Positions 21,352-31,406 of a stretch of 64,000 nucleotides of DNA are shown one piece after another. Every line of letters begins with the position of its first letter. The stretch's first letter is position 1. Location: NCBI GenBank assembly GCA_029990175.1, contig JARKIP010000065.1:25460501-25524500 (forward strand), written 5' to 3'. The position numbers and the translations under genes were made by a program. Below the pieces are notes generated by a model. It worked only from the letters and a program-made list of their open reading frames with translations, searched no databases and was not told where the DNA came from. Source of the DNA: Petunia secreta (taxonomy: Eukaryota > Streptophyta > Magnoliopsida > Solanales > Solanaceae).

Positions 21352-23735
21352 ACAAGAGAGTGAGCCCGGGAATGAGGGAGTTGAGGAGAGTGAGCTAGTG
21401 GCTTGTGAAGAGGCTACGGCGGAAGGTGATGATCCTAACTTGTGTCTTATGGTTAGGAGGAGTTTGAGCACCATATTCTTTGAGGAGGAGGAAGCGGATG
21501 TGCAAAGGGAGAGTCTTTTCCATGCGAGATGTAGAGTGAAGAGGCAAGTGTGTTCAATGATCATCGATTCGGGAAGTTGTGCTAATATAGGGAGCCAATC
21601 TTTGATTTCCCAATTGAAATTGCCTACTCTAAAGCATCCATATCCATACCGTTTATAATGGTTGAGTGAGTGTAGATAGTTGAAAGTGGTGTAGCAAGTC
21701 TTGATCGAGTTCAATATTGGGAACTATCGAGACGAGATCATGTTTGATGTGGTATCTATGCAAGCTTGCCATCTTTTATTTGGTAGGCCATGGCAATATG
21801 ATTGGTTGTAGTTCATGATTGCCGAACTAACAGTTACACGGCTAAGCATGAGGGCAAGAAGTATGTACTCAAGCCCTTGACGCCGAAGAAAGTAAGTGAA
21901 GACTATAGGCGCATGAGAGAGCTTAAGGAAGCAGCTAAAGCAAAGTTATCCATGGTACTTGAGCCCGCAGCCGTAAATCTTATTGTCATGCCATTGAAAG
22001 TTGAAAGGGAGAGTCACTCTACTCCAAATAAGGACAATCTTGAATCTCATTCCATTGTACTTGAACATGAGAGACAAAAGAAAAAGAGGAGTGAGGGAGT
22101 GACCAGTGACAATCCAAGAGAGGAAAAAGGAGAGGATGTGAGGAGTGCTGTGAGTGGATTGTCACGGCAAACTACACTTGACTTTGAGGAAAAAGTAAGA
22201 TAAAGGAGAGGTGAGGAAAGAAAAATTTAGAGTGAGAGCACCCATTGTTCTAACCATTCTTTACCTTCTTCTTCTTCTTCTTCTTCTTCTTCTTCTTCTT
22301 GTGTTAGCTCTTGTGTAGGTACCCTTGGAGACGAGCCATTGGAGCCTCAACCATGTGCTTTGGAAGGAAGATAAGATGATGAAGACCTTCATTGTGAACT
22401 TCATGAAGGAGGAGTTGAACAAGAAAATTCAAGTGATGTGAGTGCTCAAGGAAGCAACTCAAGTGTAAGTGTATCTTTACCTTCTCATGAGCATACTAGT
22501 GACTTGTCTTGTGAGGACTCAATGCTAGTTGGTACTTATAATGCATCTATTGAAAATGCAACTAGTGAAGAGTCTAGTGGTCAACTTATGTGTGCTTGTG
22601 TATTATTAGTTGAGAGGGATGATAAGCCATATCATGATGTGACCACGTTGTTCAATGAACCTCTCTTTAGTGAAGAAATTGTAGTTGACCATGCTTGTGA
22701 CCCTTGTTATGACACACCACCAATTTTTGACAAAGGGGAAGATGAGTTAATTGATTATACCCTTGTTGATATGATTGTCTTTGGTGGACCTATGTGTTAT
22801 GGTAAGGATGGTAGCGGCCTTGAGGAGTCCATATTGCATGAGATGGACAAGGTTGTCTATGATGACTCCTCAAGTGTGGGTGATGAACCTAGTTTTGATA
22901 CTTCACGTTTGCTTCACCATGAAATTGAAATGCATACTTTTACTAATCCATTGTTTGAAGGCATTTTCATCTGTGGTTGTGATTTGTATCGAACTAGAGT
23001 TGATAGTAAGATAGAACCTACATGGTGTGAAGAATTTGACTCCTTATGCAAATCTTTATTTGAAACGTTGCGTGAGGTGAATGATTCTTTGATTGACCCT
23101 ACTTTGAGTTGTTAGGGCTATGATGGAGACGAAGCTATTATTAATGCCTTTCTTGAGAGTTTGTCTTGTGAGAAGAGATGTCATGAGAATGAATTTGGAG
23201 GTGGAAAGAAATCTCTTGGTGTGAGTTAGAGTGTTTTAAAGAAAGAGAGTGGAGTAATTGATGCTAGTTGTAGGTTGAGCTATTTAACTTACTCCATCCC
23301 ATGTATTGATCACACTTGTAGAGTTGGGCATGCCAAATCCAATGTGCCACATTGTAAAAATATTGCATTACGGGTTTGGTGTGTTGATCATGAGGTTAAG
23401 GATCATAAGGATTTTGATAGTTTGATCATGCATTCCAATGTTCCAATGATCTATTTGCTCATTCTTGTGTTGAGTGCATATCTTTGTTAAGCAAGTAATT
23501 GTTGTTTCCCTTGGTAACATGACCTTTTTCATTGCTATTGATGCTTGGCTATACCATAAGAGTGTGTTTTTTACCCTGTTGAAACTAACCTACTTTCGTA
23601 GTAGGAGATTTTGGTTGTGCTTGTCGTTTATTTTAGGTCCTGAGTTCCATGCTAAGGCAAGGGAGAACTTGGAAGAAGCCTATTCCAAAATGACCCCTTG
23701 ATTTCGAGGAAGAAATCTTCTCAAGAAGGGGAGGA
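21352..23735 (+). pseudogene. Element A protease and ORFX (broken)
   Basis: Protease core CSMIIDSGSCANI at 21547-21590 keeps D-S-G, and LLFGRPW follows near 21775. Stops lie at 21657 and 21693. ORFX pieces are at 21802-22203 (RSEGVTSDNPREEKGED) and 22438-23115 (YDTPPIFDKGEDELIDY, MIVFGGPMCYGKDG, FDSLCKSLFETLREVNDSL), ending with a hydrophobic IAIDAWLYHKSVFF segment at 23530-23570. A splice-acceptor-like TTTATTTTAG (23627-23636) and the SSQEGEDDAGQ tail follow. Every block has a counterpart in B and C in the same order. The function of ORFX is unknown. Confidence 0.7.
22265..22300 (+). repeat. (TTC)n microsatellite in the serine tract of ORFX
   Basis: About twelve TTC/CTT units. In the ORFX frame it gives a serine run; B and C have only short serine stretches at the same place. 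Confidence 0.85.
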
Positions 23736-24511
23736 TGATGCGGGGCAAACTACCACGAGACCATTCACTCGGAGTCAAAACAAAAAATTCAAAAGATGCT
23801 CACCTATGCATAGTTTGGAAGGGCCTTGAAGATAGGAGCTTTAGGAGCAGTTTCAAGAAGTATCAAGAGGATCTCAACCCCAGGCGCTCTGCCTAAAACC
23901 TAGGCCCTCCTCATGAAAAGCTCACTGATCAAAATGTGCCAACAGATGCGGCGCTCCGCCCAAGAACCTAGGTGGTTCGCCCAAGCTGCTCTGCCCAAGA
24001 TGAGGCGCACGGCCTAAGGTGGCTACTGCCTAACTTGACCAGGCGCTTCGCCTCACTCTAGGCGCTCCACCTCCCTGAGTTCCATTCAAGATTTTTGTCT
24101 ACTTAATTCCTATTTTGGCCCTGCGTGGCTTATTCACTTAACCCAACTTATGGGGGTGTACATTAAACATTATCTAGCATGAGGCAAACACTATAGATAC
24201 CTCATTAGTCCTTTCTAGTTCATTACCTAACTTTGAATATTGATGAATGATTGAGAAATTCTCTCTTTGAATGAAAACCCCTTTTAACGCTTGAATCATT
24301 TGGTGGATCCAACTGAACCTCACTCCTTACCCGATCAAACCTTTTGCAAGAGCCAACGTGTCTCTTGAGGATCGTTTGAACAGTCTAAGTGTTTCTTGAT
24401 GCTAACCGAGGGTGTTATGGGACTAATTCGCATAGCTACTTTGGTGGTAGTTTGAGATACGTCTTACTTAGTATCTCGTTTTTATTGCTTCCGTGTTTTT
24501 ACCCTACATCA
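23736..24511 (+). repeat. 3' LTR of element A
   Basis: 776 bp against 775 bp for the 5' LTR. The first 350 bp differ at many positions, including the palindrome array, while R/U5 is better kept. It ends CCCTACATCA. Confidence 0.85.
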
Positions 24512-25608
24512 TAAGTTGTTCCAATTTTCATCACAAAAGCCTTCAAGTACAACAGGATATTTTTTATAAAATAAACTATAGTTTTTGGTACCAATTAAGT
24601 ACCTCATTATTCCTGTTAAGGCATGCCAATGTTCATTACCTGGCTTGCTTGTAAACCTTCCAAGTAATCCTACTACATATGCAATGTCAGGCCGAAAATC
24701 AGTCACATATCGCAAGCTTCAAATTAAGCTAGAATATTCCTTTTAATTTATCATATCAAATTCAGTTTCCACATAAAATAAGTGAACACGTGAACCATAA
24801 TGAGTTAAAACATACTTGCAATCAATGAAATTATATTTTTTCAGTATTTTCTCAACATAATGTGACTAATCAAGGAAAATACCATCACATGCTCTATTAA
24901 TTTTTATTCTCAGAATAAAATTTGCCTTACCCAAATCATTCATGTCAAAATGGATTCTAAGCATACTTTTAATTTCTTTGATGACATTCATGTTAGAGCC
25001 AAAAATTAATAAATCATTAATATAGAGGCAAACAATAATATGTGAAGCATTCCAAGATTTATGATAGATGCACTTATCACTTTCATTTACTTTAAAGCCA
25101 TTTCCAATCATGCAGGAATCAAATTTGTCATGTCATTGCTTTGGTGCCTGTTTCAAGCCATATAAAGATTTTTTTAGCTTACACATTTTGCTTTCTTGGC
25201 CTACTTCAACAAAGCCCTCGTGTTGTTCAATATAAATTTTATCATTTATGTCTCAATTTAAAAAAAGAAATTTTTACATCCATTTAATGAATATATAAAT
25301 AAAAAATTGCAACAGTAGCAAGTAAAAGTCTAATGGATGTTATCCTAGTTACCGGAGAAAAAGTATCAAAAAATTCTAGACCTTCTAGTTGCTTAAAACT
25401 TTTTGCAACTAGTCTAGGCTTGTACTATCAACAGATCCATTCGGTTTTAATTTCTTTCATAAGACCCACTTTCACTAAATTTATTTAAAACCTGGTGTAA
25501 ATCAACTCAAATATTGTTAATTTTGTTTTCTTATGAGGCACTCTATTCAACAGATAACAAGCAGTCAAAATAGCTTCACCCCACAAATTTAAAAGTTCAT
25601 TTGACTTA
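24512..25608 (-). pseudogene. Copia RT, RNase H N-terminus and integrase C-terminus (broken)
   Basis: From right to left on the minus strand: integrase end (NLWGEAILTACYLLNRVPH, about 25590-25530), then RT pieces (CKLKKSLYGLKQAP near 25160, CLYINDLLIFGSN at 25035-25000), then MRYVTDFRPDIAYVVGLLGRF and the RNase H lead GFCDENWNNL. The catalytic YVDD box reads YIND, so even a repaired frame would lack an active-site aspartate. Stops and frame changes are frequent. Confidence 0.85.
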
Positions 25609-25613
25609 ATAAG

Positions 25614-26398
25614 TGATAAGCCCCAAATCGAGACAAGACACCTTCCAACACTTTCCAACATGTACCAAGCTTGGAAGATACAAAGGACTTGAGGTCACGG
25701 GCTTTGGAAGTGTTCCGGATGGTTTCAACATTAGGCTCCACGCCTAAAGAGGAGGAAGAAGGCCCAGCACAGCCAGGCGCCCCGCCTAGCCCAGGCGCCC
25801 CGCCTAGGAAGCTCACTGCCTAAGTGTGCAAAATGGTGCCAGGCGCCCCGCCTGCCTAGGCGCCCCAGCCTAGGCGCCCGCCTAGCCCAGGCGCCCCGCC
25901 TAGCTCCAGGCGCCCCACCTAGCTTCAGCATGATCCAGGCGCCCCTCCCAGCCCCAGGCGCCCCTCCTAGCTACTGAATTTATGTTTCTTTTACTGTTTT
26001 GCCCTACGTGGCTTATTTGATGAACCTTATTAGTAAGGGTATTTAGGTCAATGTGTAAGCTTGGGAAACACTATAAATAGCCAAGCCTAGCTTATTTTAC
26101 ACTTAGTTTATGTTGAATGATGAATTGAATATTGTAAAGAGTGGATTCTCTTTGGGTTTATGAAAACCAACCTTAGTTGGGACTTGTTACTTCTAGTGGA
26201 TTCTAGTTGCCTAACAACCCCGCCCCGATCATTCTATTTGCGAGTCCCAAGTGTGGCTCGAGGGTAGTTGCATAGCGTAGGTGTTCTTGTCCTTCTCTCG
26301 GGGTGTAACGGAACAAGTTCTCCGTTGCTACTTGGGATTAGAGATCGAGTTACGTCTCGTTCTTTATCCTTTTTACTTTTCGCGTTTGAGGCTCATCA
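25614..26398 (+). repeat. 5' LTR of element B
   Basis: It runs TGATAAGCCCC to GAGGCTCATCA. U3 holds about nine palindrome units or variants (centre CCC) at 25775-25975, for example 25775-25787, 25793-25805, 25841-25853 and 25889-25901. CCCTACGTGGC and TATAAATAG (26072-26080) follow. Confidence 0.95.
25775..25975 (+). promoter_or_regulatory. GC-rich palindrome array in U3 of element B
   Basis: Units AGGCG-CCC-CGCCT recur every 16 to 50 bp, some with one altered arm base. They end about 100 bp before the TATA box. Position suggests a promoter element or an RNA-structure element, but no known factor site is matched with confidence. The same array is in the 3' LTR (31483-31682). Confidence 0.5.
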
Positions 26399-27645
26399 GT
26401 TTGGTATTAGAGCAAGGCTCAGGTTTTGTTTCTACAAACCCCCGACCCTTGGTTCTTCGTGCCTAGTATCTTTTCTTTTAGTTTTCTTGTTGTTGAAGTT
26501 ATTGAAAGAAGAAAATTACAAAAAAATTGAAAAATTGAAAAATCCAAAAAAAATTGGTGTATCTTGTTGGTTTGGATGATTTGTGATATGGGTGTTATGG
26601 ATTCTTGATCGTGATTGATTTCCCGTTACTTGGATACCAAAATTGTTTGGATTGGTGGAGTTTGAAAATTTGAAACCCCAAAACCCCTTAAACCCTTGAA
26701 GAACTTGTTCTTGATGATTTTGGCTTGATTCTTGGGTTGGATGGATGTTTGATTGAAAACTTGATATTGGGGGATTGAACTTCATTGAAAAACAAACGAT
26801 TTGATACCAATTTTGTGGGATATGAGTATGTATAACACCAAGTTTGATGAATCACAATCCATTTTGAAAACCCTTTGAAAAACCCCCTTGTTCTTGAGTT
26901 CTTGGCATTGAATCTTGAAATTGATTGATTGTTTGGATGTTAATGTGATTGGGGTTTGTTAAGGAAGATCAAAAACAACTTTGGGTATCATTGGATTGTG
27001 AAAACAAGTTGAAAACATCGGATTTGGAGCATGAAAATCGACTTGAAACGAGTTTGGAACGAGTTGGGAAAGGCTTCAGGCCAGGCGCCCCGCCTAAGCC
27101 AGGCGCCCCGCCTGACTTGGCTACTGCCTAAGTCTCAGGCGCCCCGCCTAGATCCAGGCACCCCGCCTGGAACACTGCACAGTTAGGCGCCCCTCCTGAG
27201 TTCAGGCGCCCCACCTGAGTGCTGAAAGTGTTGTTTCGGGTAGATTTTCATAGGCATTTCCCTTTGTTTGATAACATAACATCTAGTTGGTGCTACTTTG
27301 AGTAACCGTTCTACTTGAATAGTGCTAACCTTTTAATTGCTAATAGGATCATCGTGCCTAGAAAGGAGACTAGAATTCAAAGAAGATCCGTAGTATCTTT
27401 TGGTTCAAGTCCTCACTTCAAATTGCTTAGCGTTCATCGAGTCATATCAACTCCACTCGCCCCGGAGTACAATTGGCTTGTGAATAGTTGGTTGGGTTGA
27501 GGATTGATAGTCAACTACTTGAAGCTTTTGGTAACAAGTCCGAGTGAAATATCCACCACCACCCCCAAAAGAGTGATCCGAGTGAACTCAAGTGAGGGAG
27601 TGAGTGAGGTCTTTTACTAACGTTTGTTGCTTCTTTGTAGGTACA
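26399..27645 (+). other. Element B leader: primer site, second palindrome array, splice-acceptor-like end
   Basis: TGGTATTAGAGC at 26402-26413 is a one-base variant of the initiator-Met primer site. A purine-rich AAAAATTGAAAA block follows. Palindromes recur at 27083-27095, 27101-27113 and 27137-27149, with weaker copies to 27215. The leader ends TTGCTTCTTTGTAG before GTACA-ATG. Over 1.2 kb of leader with an acceptor-like end suggests an intron. Confidence 0.65.
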
Positions 27646-29382
27646 ATGGCAAACGATGGAGATGATCCCATGAAGCATTTCATGGCCACCATTATGGCTA
27701 AATTGGAGGATATCTCGTTGAGACTTGAAACCGTCGAGAGGAATCAAGTTGAGACCGGTGAGAGGAGGACCCCGAGTGTCCAAATTGAATCCGGAGAGGG
27801 CACGAGTCATAGCACTCCTATGACTCCCGGACACTTTGTTGAGCTAAACAAGAGGTATGAACAAAGCAAAGTTGAAGCTCTACGAGAGCGTGGGTTGGGC
27901 AATCCCCAACAAGAGAGCAATCCTCTCAACTTCGGCAATCCCCAAGGAAATGCTCCACTTTGAAGACCCGTTAGGTTTGTCCCACCTCTTGAGCAAGTTG
28001 TTGAGGCTCAAGAAGAGGAGGAAGCCGAGTATGGTGATGAGGCCTATGGGTATGATGCTCCTTATCAACCTAGGAGGCCAATGAATTGGGGTCGAAATGT
28101 GGATCGGGGTAGAGGCCGAGGTCGAGGGCCACCCATGAGATTTGATGGAAGGAATGCTAGGAGAGAATATGTTGCTCATGATGACCACTATGGAAGCCAA
28201 CCGGAGCCAAACTATGGGGTGCGTGACAACAACAACAATCTCAATAGTGTGAAGCTTAATCTTCCATCCTTTAAGGGAGCTTGTGATCCGGAGGCATATA
28301 TGGAATGTGTTCTACTTATAGAGAGAGTGTTTGACACAAATGAGATGACCGATGAGAAGAAAGGTACTTATGCTATTTCATCCTTTGAGTCTTATGCTTC
28401 TACTTGGTGGGAATCCATAAAGAGGACAAGAAGGAGAGCGGGTGTGCATGTGAATGTGACATGGAATGAATTGAAGGCCCTCATGAATACCAAGTATGTG
28501 ACTCCTAGATATCGACAAGAGCAACTCAAGAAGCTCTATGATCTAAAGCAAGGTGTCAAGACGGTTCATGAGTACTATGATGAGTTTGAGAAGACCCGAT
28601 TGGCCTTAGATATGGAGACCGAGGATGAAGAGCAAGCCATGATTCGTTTCAAAAATGGTTTGAGCTATGGTATAGCTTCTCCATTGAGGTTGCATTCTTA
28701 TCCTTCACTTCAAGATCTATTGGAAGCCGCTATTGAAGCCGAGCAATGGCTTAAGGGAGAAAAGTCCACCCGTTACAAGAGTAGCACTCCTACTCCCGTG
28801 AACCAACCAAGAGAGTGGAAGACTCCAAATGTAAGCTTTCCAAGTGCCAATGCTAGCAAAGAAGTGAAGAAGCCATATGAGAAGACTACTCCACCTTTGG
28901 AAGGTACTTCTAAAACTCGCTTGAGTAATCCTATTTCTACTTCTACTCAATGTTATAAGTGCAAGGGCTATGGGCATATTGCTAAAGAATGCTCCACAAA
29001 ACGAAACATGGTTGTGGTTGGCAATTTAGTGTATGAACAAGAAAGTGAGTCCGAAAAGGAGGAAGTAGGGGTGGATGAGGAAGTTGATTGTGAGGAGGCC
29101 GTAGAAGAGGATGATGGCCCTCAAATGTTCTTGGTGGTTAGGAGAAGCTTGAGTACCATTGTTATGGAAGAGGAGGTGGAAAATGATCAAAGGGAAAACC
29201 TCTTTCATGCTAGGTGCCGAGTAATGGGCCAAGTATGCTCAATGGTTGTTGATTCGGGGAGTTGTACCAACATAGTGAGCCAAACCTTGATTTCCCAATT
29301 GAAGTTACCCACTCTAAAGCATCCAAAACCATATCGTTTACAATGGCTTAGCGAGTGTGGTGAACTAAAGGTGGTGAAATAA
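27646..29382 (+). pseudogene. Element B Gag-protease (one frame, one internal stop, then stop)
   Basis: Start MANDGDDPMKHF, two bases after the acceptor-like site. Order by residue: N-terminal helix region 1-105; TGA at codon 106 (27961), where C has CGA (Arg); RG-rich box 150-160; capsid core around 225-375 (STWWESIKRT, YRQEQLKKLYDLKQG, YYDEFEKTRLALDM); CCHC knuckle CYKCKGYGHIAKEC at 436-449; acidic linker; protease with VDSGSCTNI (Asp 536). The TAA at codon 579 falls inside the protease region and the frame then continues. The intact zinc knuckle and D-S-G contrast with the degraded copies A and C. Expected roles are particle formation, RNA binding and Gag processing. Confidence 0.85.
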
Positions 29383-31164
29383 GCGTTGATTGAGTTTAGT
29401 ATTGGGAGCTATAAGGATAAGATCATGTTTGACGTGGTCCCGATGCAAGCATGCCATTTATTGTTTGGGAGACCATGGCAACATGATAGGTGTGTAGTAC
29501 ATGATGGCCGGACCAACTCCTATACGGTCAAGCAAGATGGGAGAAAGTATGTGCTTAGACCTTTGACTCCAAGGCAAGTAAGGGAAGACTACAAACGGAT
29601 GAAGGAGTTGAGGGAAGAGGCTAAAGCAAAGTCACCCATTGTACTTGAACCCGAGGCAAACAATCTTATTGTTTTGCCAATGCATGATGAAAATGAGAGT
29701 CACTCCACTTCAAATGAGAGAGAAAAGATAGAGAGAAGTGAGGGAGTGACCGGTGACAATCCAAGAGAGGAAAAAGGAGAGGATTTGAGGAGTGATGTGA
29801 GGGGATTGTCACCACAAACTACACTTGACCATGAGGTAAAATTGAGAGAGATGAAAGGTGAGGAAGGAAAAATTGAGAGTGAGAGCACCTATTGTTCTAA
29901 CCGTTCTTTATCTTCTATCTCTTCTTGTGAAAGCTCTTGTGTAGGTACATTTGAAGACAAGTCATTGGAGCCTCAATGTGAGCTTCATGAAGGAGAAGTT
30001 GCATATGACACTTCAAACCTTGTGAGTGATCAAGGGAGTACTACAAATGTAAGTGTTGCTTCACCTTTTCATGAACCTACTAGCTACTTGTCTTGTGATG
30101 ACTCAACATTAGTTGGTGTTTTTGATGCATCTAGTGAGTATACCACTAGTGAAGAGTCTAGTTGTCAACTTGAGTATGCATGTGAAACACTAGTTGGGAT
30201 GAGCACTATGCCACATCATGATGTGAGCTCATTGTTCATTGCACCCCTCCCTAGTGTAGATTTGATAGTTGACCGTGATTGTGACCTTTGCTATGACACA
30301 CCGCCAACCTTTGACATAGGGAAAGATGAGGTAGTTGACCATTCCCTAATTGATATGCTTCTATTTGGTGGACCAATGTGTTGTGGTGAGGATGGTCTTG
30401 TCCTTGAGGAGCCCAAATTGCATGAATTGGACAAGGTTGTCTATGATGACTCCTCAAGTGAACCTAGTCTTGATACTATGCTTTTATGTGACCATGAAGT
30501 TGAGATGCATGCTTTTACATTTTCATTATTTGAAGATAATCTTAATTGTGGTAGCAATTTGTGTCGGACTAGTGTTGGTAGTAAGATGAAACCCCCATGG
30601 TGTGAAGGAATTGATTCCTTAGGCAACCCATTATTTGAGAATTTGGGTGAGGTAGATGGTTCTTTGAGTAACCCTACTATTGCTAGTTGGGGTTATGATG
30701 AAGAAGAATCTATCATCAATGCCTTCCTTGAGAGCTTGTCTTTTGAGAAGGGTTGCTTAGGTGATGAAATTGGAGGTGAAAGGGAATCCCTTGGTGTGAG
30801 TAAGTATGCTCTAAAGAAGGGGAGTGGAGTACTTGATGTTACTTGCATGTTGGGTTACTTGACTCACTCCACTCCACACGTTGATCACACCTCAAGGATA
30901 GATTGGTTTGTTGATCTTGAACTCAAGGTTCAAGGGGATTTTGATAGCTTGATCTTGCATTTTTCATATCCCGATGGCTTATATGATCACTATTGTGTTA
31001 GGTGCATGATGATCTTTAACCAAGTACTTTTTGTTCTCTTTGGAGATTTGATATTTGTGCTTTTAATTGATGCTTGGTTATATCACAAGAGTGTGTTTTC
31101 CACACTTCTTGCACTAACCTACTTTCAAAGTAGGAATTCTTGTGTTGCTTGTCGTTGCTTGTAG
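29383..31164 (+). CDS. ORFX of element B: rest of protease plus a long acidic ORF of unknown function
   Basis: About 593 codons in the same frame as gag. The first 100 complete the protease (FDVVPMQACHLLFGRPW) and the PR-RT linker (VVHDGRTNSYTV, VLRPLTPRQVREDYKRM). Where RT should start, the sequence becomes acidic and Ser/Cys-rich: RSEGVTGDNPREEKGED, CDLCYDTPPTFDIGKDE, IDMLLFGGPMCCGEDG, VVYDDSSSEPSLDT, NAFLESLSFEKGC. It ends with a hydrophobic segment (FVLFGDLIFVLLIDAWLYHKS). I recognise no RT, RNase H, integrase or known fold. The hydrophobic end could make it membrane-associated or env-like. The TAG stop is part of an acceptor-like TTGCTTGTAG. Confidence 0.7.
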   Translation, partial: ALIEFSIGSYKDKIMFDVVPMQACHLLFGRPWQHDRCVVHDGRTNSYTVKQDGRKYVLRPLTPRQVREDYKRMKELREEAKAKSPIVLEPEANNLIVLPMHDENESHSTSNEREKIERSEGVTGDNPREEKGEDLRSDVRGLSPQTTLDHEVKLREMKGEEGKIESESTYCSNRSLSSISSCESSCVGTFEDKSLEPQCELHEGEVAYDTSNLVSDQGSTTNVSVASPFHEPTSYLSCDDSTLVGVFDASSEYTTSEESSCQLEYACETLVGMSTMPHHDVSSLFIAPLPSVDLIVDRDCDLCYDTPPTFDIGKDEVVDHSLIDMLLFGGPMCCGEDGLVLEEPKLHELDKVVYDDSSSEPSLDTMLLCDHEVEMHAFTFSLFEDNLNCGSNLCRTSVGSKMKPPWCEGIDSLGNPLFENLGEVDGSLSNPTIASWGYDEEESIINAFLESLSFEKGCLGDEIGGERESLGVSKYALKKGSGVLDVTCMLGYLTHSTPHVDHTSRIDWFVDLELKVQGDFDSLILHFSYPDGLYDHYCVRCMMIFNQVLFVLFGDLIFVLLIDAWLYHKSVFSTLLALTYFQSRNSCVACRCL

Positions 31165-31165
31165 G

Positions 31166-31406
31166 TTCTAAGCTCCATGTTAAGGCAAGGGAGATCTTGG
31201 AAGAGACCTATGTCAAGGTGACGATCAAGAGTTACAAAGGAGGAGAGCATTGGGCACCCCGAAGAGAAGATGCCATGGACGTGAATGCATTGATTTCGAG
31301 GACGAAATCTTCTCAAGAAGGGGAGGATGATAAGCCCCAAATCGAGACAAGACACCTTCCAACACTTTCCAACATGTACCAAGCTTGGAAGATACAAAGG
31401 ACTTGA
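31166..31406 (+). CDS. Pol-tail remnant of element B, crossing into the 3' LTR
   Basis: After the acceptor-like TTGTAG at 31159-31164 a second frame reads KAREILEETYVKVTIKSYKG, GEHWAPRREDAMDVNALISR and TKSSQEGEDDKP, ending 27 codons inside the LTR. Element C has the same frame with few replacements. SSQEGEDD equals the integrase tail of Z. It may be a 3' exon or a relic kept because it overlaps the polypurine tract. Confidence 0.5.
31315..31327 (+). other. Polypurine tract of element B
   Basis: CAAGAAGGGGAGGA immediately before the TGATAAG start of the 3' LTR at 31328. Confidence 0.9.

Larger units (their letters stand above)
18243..24511 (+). mobile_element. Element A: pol-less Ty3 element (gag-protease-ORFX), degenerate
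   Basis: LTRs 18243-19017 and 23736-24511, initiator-Met-type primer site at 19021, a 1-kb leader, gag, protease, ORFX, then a polypurine tract (23723-23735). The flanks give an imperfect duplication (TAAAG/TAAGT), and excision restores the Copia RNase H frame. The internal region is only 4.7 kb and nowhere encodes RT, RNase H or integrase. Frameshifts and stops are many, and the two LTRs differ strongly in U3, so it is older than element B. Confidence 0.85.

Noticed and set aside
18238..24516. A clean target-site duplication for element A
   Set aside because: TAAAG and TAAGT match only in part. The insertion is supported instead by the restored Copia reading frame.
25731..25931. Minus-strand frame with RRGAW repeats in the B LTR (and its copy at 31445-31645)
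   Set aside because: It is only the translation of the palindrome array; it has no start context, and the frame breaks in A, C and Z.
25775..25975. Regularly repeated palindromes as a CRISPR-like array
   Set aside because: Spacing is irregular, units are 13 bp, the region is an LTR of a eukaryotic retroelement and there are no cas genes.
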